Shown one piece after another: positions 14,425 to 20,030 of a stretch of 28,495 nucleotides of DNA. The position numbers and the translations under genes are program-made. The stretch comes from a virus: the IMG/VR virus record IMGVR_UViG_3300021379_000981, positions 1 through 28,495 of that record. One strand, given 5' to 3'. Under the pieces are notes generated by a model. It did no database searches and was not told the DNA's origin. It was given only the letters and a program-made list of their open reading frames with translations. The number at the start of each line of letters is the position of its first letter. Within the stretch, counting starts at the first letter, position 1.

Positions 14425-14669
14425 TATCCCCTACTTTTCCTTGCTTTTTCCTTTCTAATTATCTCTCTAGCTTCTTCTTTAATAGTTTCTATTAACATAA
14501 ATAAATTATTATTATCCAGTAATGAAGGCTCAGACAACATTACTTCTAACAAAACTTTTCTTGCCACCTTATAAGTTATATTAGCCGTAACTTCTTCAGT
14601 GACTCTTTGCCTAACTTCATGTCTTATTAGATTTTCTCTTATTTTTAATTTCCATCTACTAATCCACAT
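14424..14669 (-). CDS. Helical hypothetical protein
   Basis: An 81-residue, basic, mostly helical protein rich in R, K, E and V with no membrane segment. GAGGAG lies 6 bases before the ATG. No family recognised. It sits upstream of the ClpX-like gene with overlapping codons. Confidence 0.7.
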   Translation of the reverse strand: MWISRWKLKIRENLIRHEVRQRVTEEVTANITYKVARKVLLEVMLSEPSLLDNNNLFMLIETIKEEAREIIRKEKARKSRG

Positions 14670-14718
14670 ATCTATCTCCTCAATGCTTTCCTGGGATTAA
14701 AGCAAAGCTTTAGCCCTA

Positions 14719-14934
14719 TCAGTGTTTGCCAGGGTCGTAAAACCCACCACATCCTCTATTTAGTTTAAATTGTGGAGTTCCTAAAAGGATTCTCATTTCC
14801 CCTGCTGGGGGTTCTTTACATACATGACACATCCTTTCTCCATTTCCTATAGCTTCTCTTTCTTCTTGAGAAGCCCATATCTCTTCTTGATACCCACATT
14901 TATTACATTTAATATCAATTATTATTTTTGGCAT
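14719..14934 (-). CDS. FmdB-like zinc-ribbon protein
   Basis: A 71-residue protein that begins M-P-K-I and has C10-x-x-C13-G then C36-x-x-C39, and ends with T-P-Q-F-K-L-N-R-G-C-G-G-F-Y. This arrangement (M-P start, C-x-x-C-G, later C-x-x-C, then P-x-F-K-L near a glycine-rich aromatic end) is that of FmdB-type small zinc ribbons. Such proteins are thought to act as regulators, but evidence is thin. The ribosome binding site is weak (GGGAAAA). Confidence 0.75.
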   Translation of the reverse strand: MPKIIIDIKCNKCGYQEEIWASQEEREAIGNGERMCHVCKEPPAGEMRILLGTPQFKLNRGCGGFYDPGKH

Positions 14935-14952
14935 TTCTTTTTCCCATGTCTC

Positions 14953-15402
14953 TTATATACTTTCTATAAAACTTCCATACCTTTTTATCTCAGCTTCACT
15001 ATAACCCTCCTTTTTACCAACAGCTTTATAATTCTCTAGCCACCAGCTAACAGATTCACAAAGACAGCCTATTTTAATATAGCTATCGGCATAATAAGCA
15101 AAATGCTTCCCAGCTTGGAAGCTGATAATCTCTTTTCCTTTTATATCTTCTAAGAAAGCTCCTTGTAAATTAGCTCCTTGTAAATCAGCTTCTTGTAAAT
15201 AAGTTCCTTGTAAATTAGCTCCTTGTAAATAAGCTCCTTGTAAACCAGCTCTTTCTAAATTAGCGTGCCGTAAATCAGCTTCTCGTAAAGCAACGTATCG
15301 TAAATCAGTGTATCGTAAATCAGCTTTCCTACCCTCAGCTCCGGCAGTCTCTAGCCATAGTCTATGCTCTTCTAATATGCTGTTTAATTGTTGTTCGTTC
15401 AT
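14953..15402 (-). CDS. Pentapeptide-repeat protein
   Basis: A 149-residue protein with about twelve consecutive A-(D/N/x)-L-x-x repeats between residues 25 and 87, for example A-D-L-R-Y, A-N-L-Q-G and A-D-L-Q-G. These should fold into a right-handed quadrilateral beta helix. Charged and helical flanks lie on both sides; the C-terminal 60 residues are not repeats and contain W-W and Cys. Some pentapeptide-repeat proteins mimic DNA and block gyrase (Qnr, MfpA), but with only about three coils this one is short for that and its role is open. AGGAGA is upstream. Confidence 0.88.
   Translation of the reverse strand: MNEQQLNSILEEHRLWLETAGAEGRKADLRYTDLRYVALREADLRHANLERAGLQGAYLQGANLQGTYLQEADLQGANLQGAFLEDIKGKEIISFQAGKHFAYYADSYIKIGCLCESVSWWLENYKAVGKKEGYSEAEIKRYGSFIESI
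15150..15330 (-). repeat. 15-base tandem repeats inside the pentapeptide-repeat gene
   Basis: The DNA encoding the pentapeptides is itself a tandem array of near-identical 15-base units, about eleven copies, many sharing CTTGTAAAT on the plus strand. High identity between units suggests recent expansion by slippage or recombination, so copy number may vary between related phages. Confidence 0.85.
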
Positions 15403-15617
15403 ACACTTCTCCTGTGTAAGAAGTTAAACAATCTACGTAGAAGATATACTCTACATAGCCCTACAAATGTAAAATATAATGCTATCAATAGGTTATCTGT
15501 AAAAGATGTCTCTATATGAAATATGGGAAATATAACTATCTGAGAGAGAACAGCTATAACATACCCTATTAAAATATTTACAATAGCTTCTATAAGGGAT
15601 TGTCTTCTACTTTGCAT
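15399..15617 (-). CDS. DUF7220-like membrane protein
   Basis: The ATG at 15617 (72 residues) has AAGGA 9 bases upstream; the in-frame ATG at 15635 has no such site. The sequence M-Q-S-R-R-Q-S-L-I-E-A, then N-I-L-I-G-Y, F-P-I-F and a C-terminal R-R-L-F-N matches the phage DUF7220 family pattern of a short basic N-terminus, two membrane helices and a terminal arginine-rich motif. Two hydrophobic segments are visible (about residues 11-30 and 41-57). Function of the family is unknown to me. It overlaps both neighbours. Confidence 0.75.
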   Translation of the reverse strand: MQSRRQSLIEAIVNILIGYVIAVLSQIVIFPIFHIETSFTDNLLIALYFTFVGLCRVYLLRRLFNFLHRRSV

Positions 15618-16047
15618 TACGTTTTGTCCTTCCATATTCTAACACTTCAGCTACCCACCCTTTATGTTGTACACTCACTCCTCTTGCTACCGCAGAGAGA
15701 GCAGAGGCTGTAAGACTATGTTTCTTACTGAATTGTTGTAAGTTATCAACAATGTACACCACTCCTTCAGGAGATGTTATTTTCCATTTCTTAGCATGTG
15801 TACTCCATCCTTGTTTCTTCTTCATCTTACTAATCCTATTTAGTATTATAGCACATATTTCTTCACTTGTCATTGTTCTATCATCAATATTTAATGCTTT
15901 TGATAATACATTCTCTGGTATATAGTCAAGATACATTCTAGACAGCTTAGATTCAAAGAATCTTACATCTCTTGTTCTAATAGCATCTTCTATAATACTT
16001 AAGATGAAGTTAACACATCCTTCTGTTCTAAAATCATTTATATTCAT
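15607..16047 (-). CDS. Hypothetical protein with C-terminal endonuclease-module DNA-binding domain
   Basis: A 146-residue protein. The N-terminal 75 residues are helical and unrecognised. Residues about 86-137 (W-K-I-T-S-P-E-G-V-V-Y, then N-L-Q-Q-F-S-K-K-H-S-L, and H-K-G-W near the end) match the repeat module found next to HNH and GIY-YIG homing endonucleases (IENR1/NUMOD type), which binds DNA with a helix-turn-helix. No nuclease domain is present, so it may be a remnant of a homing endonuclease or a domesticated DNA-binding protein. It overlaps genes on both sides. Confidence 0.7.
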   Translation of the reverse strand: MNINDFRTEGCVNFILSIIEDAIRTRDVRFFESKLSRMYLDYIPENVLSKALNIDDRTMTSEEICAIILNRISKMKKKQGWSTHAKKWKITSPEGVVYIVDNLQQFSKKHSLTASALSAVARGVSVQHKGWVAEVLEYGRTKRNAK

Positions 16048-16546
16048 GTCTCATCTCCTTTAATAAGAAATCTGGTATTGGTCTATGTGTGTAACGCATA
16101 CGTGTGCGTCTACTACGTAAGCTATACATATATTTATAACAATAATAAGCTCTATATGCTTCTATAGGGTCAGAACATTGGTATTCAGAAGGCATACACT
16201 GTGGAAACGGTGTAAGGCCTGTAGAATCCAGCATAGGAACATTATGATAAGCCCAGTCAATAACACTAGCTGATTTATGTGTTTTATTATATCTAACATG
16301 ATACTCAGCACACATCTCTTGACCTAATCTCACTAACCAATTGTAATTATCAAGAGATTGTCTAGCCCATAAAGCACAAGGATGATTCTTATGACTAAGT
16401 TTATAAGGTATGTCACTATTAACATGTAACACGTGATGTACTGAACATAATAACTGAGCTGTTTCAATAATCATCTTAACAATATGCTGATCACAATACA
16501 TACGTACATTAGTTCTAGAACATTTATCTAATACAAATATATTCAA
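16034..16546 (-). CDS. Conserved phage protein of unknown function (MNIFVLD family)
   Basis: A 170-residue protein starting M-N-I-F-V-L-D, followed by C-D-Q-H-I-V-K-M-I-I-E-T-A-Q-L-L, then H-K-N-H-P-C-A-L-W-A-R, and G-L-T-P-F-P-Q-C-M-P. I recognise these as conserved landmarks of a protein widespread in tailed phages and generally annotated as hypothetical. The conserved H, D, E and R residues suggest an enzyme acting on nucleic acid, but this is inference. The ATG overlaps the stop of the upstream gene. Confidence 0.75.
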   Translation of the reverse strand: MNIFVLDKCSRTNVRMYCDQHIVKMIIETAQLLCSVHHVLHVNSDIPYKLSHKNHPCALWARQSLDNYNWLVRLGQEMCAEYHVRYNKTHKSASVIDWAYHNVPMLDSTGLTPFPQCMPSEYQCSDPIEAYRAYYCYKYMYSLRSRRTRMRYTHRPIPDFLLKEMRHEYK

Positions 16547-16794
16547 GAATACACCTCCATTTCAATACTTCTAACCAACTGTCTTAATCCTAAATACTCT
16601 AAATCAGACAATGTTTCTATTATAGCATTATCTTGATCATCTGCAAATCTACTAAATTCTACTCGCATGTAATCTGCCATCATTGTCAGATCATACTCGT
16701 AGGTTTCATCTCCTTGAAGGCTATCAAGGAGCTCTGTAAGCTGTTTTTTAGTATAACAAGGTATATTATACAATAATACTGATATATGATGCAT
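16543..16794 (-). CDS. Hypothetical protein, first gene of the leftward accessory operon
   Basis: An 83-residue acidic protein using the ATG at 16794, preceded by TAGGAG with about 6-base spacing; the in-frame TTG at 16833 has no such site. Mixed helix and strand, no motif recognised. It lies about 60 bases downstream of the expected start of the promoter at 16859-16887. Confidence 0.75.
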   Translation of the reverse strand: MHHISVLLYNIPCYTKKQLTELLDSLQGDETYEYDLTMMADYMRVEFSRFADDQDNAIIETLSDLEYLGLRQLVRSIEMEVYS

Positions 16795-16858
16795 GTTATC
16801 TCCTAGTTGTTTGTATAAGTTAAGTATACTCAAGATATCTTAACTAAACCTTAAAACT

Positions 16859-16887
16859 ATAGTAAAGTTTTGTAACAATATTGTAAA
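16859..16887 (-). promoter_or_regulatory. Leftward sigma70-type promoter with phased repeats
   Basis: On the minus strand TTTACA (16882-16887), 17-base spacer, TACTAT (16859-16864). It would drive the 16794 to 13101 operon. Three TTGTAA copies begin at 16870, 16881 and 16892 on the plus strand, exactly 11 bases apart, spanning the spacer, the -35 and the region just upstream. They could be a repressor site or an A/T-rich upstream element. Confidence 0.65.
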
Positions 16888-16934
16888 AATTTTGTAAAGA
16901 CTTTAAATTTTAGTATACTTTTTGACCAAAAGTA

Positions 16935-16963
16935 TTGACATGTTGTTATCAACGTGATAATAT
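16935..16963 (+). promoter_or_regulatory. Rightward sigma70 promoter with palindromic operator
   Basis: TTGACA (16935-16940), 17-base spacer, TAATAT (16958-16963). A perfect inverted repeat TTATCA-ACG-TGATAA (16946-16960) occupies the spacer and the first bases of the -10, where a bound repressor would block polymerase. The start is expected near 16970, at the head of a structured RNA. Confidence 0.8.
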
Positions 16964-16969
16964 ACTTAT

Positions 16970-17098
16970 TATAATGAGCCTTCGGCTCCTAAGAGTTGAA
17001 GGCGAATGAACTAGTCAGTACAGTAAACGAAGTGAACTGATTAGGCTTCGGATGCAATTGTGCCGAAGCCCTAAGCGACCTTTTGGGTGGTCGCTTTT
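16970..17098 (+). ncRNA. Candidate small structured RNA with its own promoter and terminator
   Basis: About 130 bases between the promoter above and a terminator, without a credible reading frame. Four stems follow in order: 16976-16988 (GAGCC/GGCTC), 17011-17044 (9 bp CTAGTCAGT/ACTGATTAG with one G-U), 17044-17070 (8 bp GGCTTCGG/CCGAAGCC) and the terminator stem. AACTGATTAGGCTT (17035-17048) is repeated exactly in the leftward leader RNA at 8356-8369, also just before an 8-bp hairpin. It may be a small regulatory RNA, or a leader for the late operon if the terminator is leaky. Confidence 0.65.
17073..17098 (+). terminator. Rho-independent terminator of the small RNA
   Basis: An 8-bp stem AAGCGACC / GGTCGCTT with an 8-base loop, ending in four T. 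The T-run is short, so read-through toward the late genes is possible. Confidence 0.65.
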
Positions 17099-17230
17099 GA
17101 GTGAACTTGGAAAGTGAACTGACAGTAAACAGATAGTGAGTCAGATGACGAACTATATATTATATACTAAAATATAAGTAATATGTATAAAAAAGAGTGT
17201 AAAGTATACATATCACAATAATATGTAAAG
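17099..17230. other. Short direct repeats and AT-rich block, possible replication origin
   Basis: AGTGAACTGA occurs at 17031-17040 and 17113-17122, with a variant GTGAACTTGG at 17101; ACAGTAAAC occurs at 17020-17028 and 17122-17130. They are followed by an almost purely A/T tract at about 17150-17230. Repeats beside an AT-rich stretch between divergent operons are a common phage origin layout. No canonical DnaA box cluster is seen, so this stays tentative. Confidence 0.3.
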
Positions 17231-17461
17231 TTTCTCTCCGGTTGCATGTCACCATTAGCTGCTAGTCCTTCTCCTACTACCAATTAGCTATAAAGACATG
17301 TTCTTATTAGTCCGGGCATGCCTCTCATTGAAGCACAAACCGTTTTGTAGATTGGATGCATACAGTCTACATTTACCGGACATGTTATTAACCAGACTAG
17401 TGACTCTATAACTATAACAATGACTAGCTGGAACCCTAGCCCCTTTATTGGGGCCTTTTTT
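17231..17461 (+). ncRNA. Second candidate structured RNA ending in a terminator
   Basis: No reading frame with a ribosome binding site is present. Visible stems are a long-range GTCCGG (17310-17315) with CCGGAC (17376-17381) enclosing a hairpin at 17347-17370 (GTAGATTG/CAGTCTAC, one G-U), then 17392-17431 (CCAG-A-CTAG with CTAG-CTGG, one bulged A), then the terminator at 17439. The promoter is unclear; a TAATAT at 17219 has no good -35. It could instead be the 5' leader of the late operon. Confidence 0.45.
17439..17461 (+). terminator. Rho-independent terminator ahead of the late operon
   Basis: Stem GCCCC / GGGGC with loop TTTATT, followed by C and six T. It ends rightward transcripts from the regulatory region, so late gene expression may need antitermination or a promoter between 17462 and 17549. 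Confidence 0.85.
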
Positions 17462-17475
17462 CGTTACAGAGAAAT

Positions 17476-17513
17476 TAGTATATTGTGTTGTATAAGTTTT
17501 AGTATATAGTGTT
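17476..17513 (+). repeat. Direct repeat upstream of the late operon
   Basis: TAGTATATTGTGTT (17476-17489) and TAGTATATAGTGTT (17500-17513) are 13/14 identical with a 24-base period, between the terminator and the holin gene. They may be binding sites for a late activator; no standard sigma70 promoter is obvious here. Confidence 0.55.
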
Positions 17514-17549
17514 ACTTAATTACGTTATTTATAAATAAATAGGGAAAAT

Positions 17550-18011
17550 ATGTTACAACTACTGATAGGACCACTCACTACTCTTATTGAGAGGTTATTC
17601 CCAGACAAAATAGACCAAGATAAAGCCAAATCAGAAATGATGGCTATTCTTGCTGAATCTGAGGCTAAGCAATTAGAAGCTAAGTCTAAGGTGGTTGTGG
17701 CAGAAGCTAAAGGAGAATCATGGATACAGCGAAATTGGCGGCCAATTACGATGTTGTTCTTCCTATTATTGTTAGGAAGTTATTGGTTTGGATTCGCTCC
17801 TCAGTATCTTATAGATAACCCAGAGATAGTTAGTAACCTATTTACCCTTCTTGAAATAGGTATAGGTGGGTATATAGTAGGCAGGTCAATCGAGAAGACA
17901 GCGGGCAAGTTGTCACATAAACAAATATTTAACGCTATAAGGCGTGAGAAGGGGTATCTTACCCAAGAAGATGTAGATGATGTCAACCGGATCCTCAAAG
18001 GAAAAGAATAA
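17550..18011 (+). CDS. Holin of the 3TM/GTA type
   Basis: A 153-residue protein with an amphipathic N-terminus, a long A/E/K-rich helix (about 22-56), then S-W-I-Q-R-N-W-R-P-I-T-M-L leading into a hydrophobic segment (about 65-83) and a second one (about 96-112), ending in a charged tail. The A-E-A ... W-R-P-x-x-M pattern before the first membrane helix is characteristic of the 3TM holin family (Pfam holin_3TM, found in phages and gene transfer agents). AGGGAAA lies before the ATG. It opens the inner membrane so the endolysin, encoded 7 kb away, can reach the wall. It is the first gene of the late operon. Confidence 0.8.
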   Translation: MLQLLIGPLTTLIERLFPDKIDQDKAKSEMMAILAESEAKQLEAKSKVVVAEAKGESWIQRNWRPITMLFFLLLLGSYWFGFAPQYLIDNPEIVSNLFTLLEIGIGGYIVGRSIEKTAGKLSHKQIFNAIRREKGYLTQEDVDDVNRILKGKE

Positions 18012-18012
18012 A

Positions 18013-18243
18013 ATGGAACCATTTTTAGAATCAATGATTAAAGTGTTGAGTTATTGCGCTGGTCCAATAATTGGATTATTCGCTTGGTTAGGGAAAAGAT
18101 TACATAATCGTATTGATTCATTAGAACAAGAACAAAAAGAAAATAAGATAGAAATAACAATATTAAAGACACAACAGTTAGATATCAAGGAAGACATTCA
18201 GAAGATGGATGAGAAATTAGACAAGATTCTTGATAGAGTGTAA
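18013..18243 (+). CDS. Membrane-anchored coiled-coil protein, possible spanin-like
   Basis: The ATG at 18013 (76 residues) follows AAAGGAA; the in-frame ATG at 17977 overlaps the holin gene and is unlikely. One N-terminal hydrophobic segment (about residues 10-25) is followed by a 45-residue charged helix with heptad-spaced I and L, that is, a membrane-anchored coiled coil. An inner-membrane spanin (Rz type) or an XhlA-like accessory would look like this. No outer-membrane partner with a lipobox is visible nearby, so the assignment is open. Confidence 0.6.
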   Translation: MEPFLESMIKVLSYCAGPIIGLFAWLGKRLHNRIDSLEQEQKENKIEITILKTQQLDIKEDIQKMDEKLDKILDRV

Positions 18244-18704
18244 TGGCTAGACACGGTAACGATAAATATAAAAAGAAATACGCTAAACAGCTTAAAGAAG
18301 GGCTTAGAGATAATAAGTTTATGACAATTAACGCTGTTTGTAAACTTTGGGGTATTACAAAAGCAACCTACTACTCTTGGATAGAGAGACATCCTGATTT
18401 TAAAGCAGCAGCTGAAATAGGGGAAAGAGATTACCATATCCAACTAGAAGAGATAGTTATAAAGAATACAACAGGAGAGCTTAGAGGGAATGCTGGAAGC
18501 ATAAACCTTATAGCTACTAATGTGTTAGGCTGGAATAAAGAAGAAAAGACAGATGCCCCTAAAGCAATCAATAAGATAGAGATTGAAATACTACAAAATA
18601 AGCCAGCTCTAGAACAATTAGAACAAGAGAAGGTGATTGAGAGTGTAAAGGATATAGACTACTCTAACATCGAAGTGTACTCAGAGAAGGAAGAAGATGA
18701 CTAG
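18243..18704 (+). CDS. terS: Terminase small subunit
   Basis: A 153-residue protein with an N-terminal helix-turn-helix (about 25-52), in which I-N-A-V-C-K-L-W-G-I-T and T-Y-Y-S-W-I-E-R-H-P-D-F stand out, typical of phage DNA-packaging small subunits. It is followed by a helical oligomerisation region and an acidic C-terminal tail. It recognises phage DNA and loads the large subunit. The ATG overlaps the previous stop, and the gene overlaps terL by 8 bases. Confidence 0.85.
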   Translation: MARHGNDKYKKKYAKQLKEGLRDNKFMTINAVCKLWGITKATYYSWIERHPDFKAAAEIGERDYHIQLEEIVIKNTTGELRGNAGSINLIATNVLGWNKEEKTDAPKAINKIEIEILQNKPALEQLEQEKVIESVKDIDYSNIEVYSEKEEDD

Positions 18705-20001
18705 TCAAAAGATATCCCTTACACCAAGCCAGGCTAAGTTTCTTGAACTAAAAGAAGCATATACGTTATTCTGTGCAGGATATGGGTCTGGTAAGTCATA
18801 TCTTATGGGATTAATGGTGGTGTTAGATGCGATGCATAGTAAAGATGCTACGATTGGTGTGTACGAGCCTGAGAAGAAACATATACGTACTGTTGCTTAC
18901 CCCGCTGTTAGCTATTGGCTTGATGAGTTTAATATTAAGTATCATTATAATAAGAATGAGTCAGTTATCTATGTTGATAGCCCCGGTGTGGGGAATATTA
19001 TGTTTTTTCCAATGGATAACCCAGCTACTCTCGTAGGGTATGAGACATATAGAAGCCATATAGATGAGTTTGACACATTAGACGAAGACAAAGCTTCTGA
19101 GATATGGGCTAGAATATTAGGTCGTAACCGTAAGAACCCTTCTGACATTCCTGAAGAAGAGAAGATATGGTCTGAGGTTAAGAAGAAGAAAGAAGCTAAT
19201 AATAAGATAAGAGCATATTCCACACCTGAGGGATTCAAGTTTTGTTACAAGAAGTGGAAAGCTAAACAGCTCCCCAATCATGCGTTAGTGCATGGATGTA
19301 GTTTAGAGAACCCAGCTCTACCGTCTAATTACTTTGATGAGATGAGAGCACAGTATACAGAGCAACAATTAGATGCCTACCTTAATGGGCAGTTTGTTAA
19401 TATGACCTCTGGTACAGTGTATTATGCTTACGATAGAAACATGCATAATAGCAGAGAGGTCGTGAGAGGCCTTGAGACGCTCTATGTGGGCTGCGACTTC
19501 AATGTTAATAACATGGCAGCCACTATATACGTAAAACGCCGTGGTGGGCAAGAATGGCACGCTGTGGACGAATTACACGGTTTACGTGACACCCCAGACA
19601 TGATAGATGTACTTTGTGAGAGATATAAAGACAAAGGACATAGAATAGTGTGTTACCCCGATGCCTCAGGGGGAACAAGGAATACAACAAATGCTAGTAC
19701 ATCAGACCTAGCTATGTTGAGACAAGCTGGATTCTCAGTGAGAGCCAGAAGTACAAACCCAAGAGTTAAAGACAGGATAGCTGCAACTAACAAAGCTTTT
19801 GAAGATAGAGTGTTGTTAGTGAATGAGATGAAATGTCCTCAGGTAGCAGCCTGTTTTGAACAACAAGCTTATGATAAAAACGGAGAACCTGACAAGAAAT
19901 CTGGTTTTGATCACCAGAACGACGCCTCTACATACCCAATAGCGTATGAATTACCTATTAAGAGAAGGGCGTTTAAGCTTGACATTGGGTTTATTATATG
20001 A
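18697..20001 (+). CDS. terL: Terminase large subunit
   Basis: A 434-residue packaging motor. Walker A is G28-Y-G-S-G-K33-S34. Walker B with catalytic Glu is H-I-D123-E124-F-D. The coupling motif is Y-S-T-P-E-G (174-179). The RNase H-like nuclease domain shows D267 in V-G-C-D-F-N and D322 in Y-P-D-A-S-G-G, with a final H-x-x-D near D-H-Q-N-D-A. It translocates DNA into the procapsid and cuts concatemers. AAGGA lies upstream of the ATG. The last codons contain the -35 and part of the spacer of the portal promoter. Confidence 0.95.
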   Translation: MTSQKISLTPSQAKFLELKEAYTLFCAGYGSGKSYLMGLMVVLDAMHSKDATIGVYEPEKKHIRTVAYPAVSYWLDEFNIKYHYNKNESVIYVDSPGVGNIMFFPMDNPATLVGYETYRSHIDEFDTLDEDKASEIWARILGRNRKNPSDIPEEEKIWSEVKKKKEANNKIRAYSTPEGFKFCYKKWKAKQLPNHALVHGCSLENPALPSNYFDEMRAQYTEQQLDAYLNGQFVNMTSGTVYYAYDRNMHNSREVVRGLETLYVGCDFNVNNMAATIYVKRRGGQEWHAVDELHGLRDTPDMIDVLCERYKDKGHRIVCYPDASGGTRNTTNASTSDLAMLRQAGFSVRARSTNPRVKDRIAATNKAFEDRVLLVNEMKCPQVAACFEQQAYDKNGEPDKKSGFDHQNDASTYPIAYELPIKRRAFKLDIGFII

Positions 20002-20007
20002 TATAAT
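19979..20007 (+). promoter_or_regulatory. Consensus sigma70 promoter before the portal gene
   Basis: TTGACA (19979-19984), 17-base spacer, TATAAT (20002-20007): a perfect consensus that begins inside terL. A perfect inverted repeat TTATTATA-TGA-TATAATAA (19991-20009) overlaps the -10 and could be an operator. The start is near 20014, about 17 bases before the portal ATG. Confidence 0.85.
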
Positions 20008-20030
20008 AATACGGATATAAGAATAAAAAT

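Noticed and set aside
15150-15330. CRISPR-like repeat array
   Set aside because: The 15-base units are contiguous and in frame in a pentapeptide-repeat gene, with no spacers.
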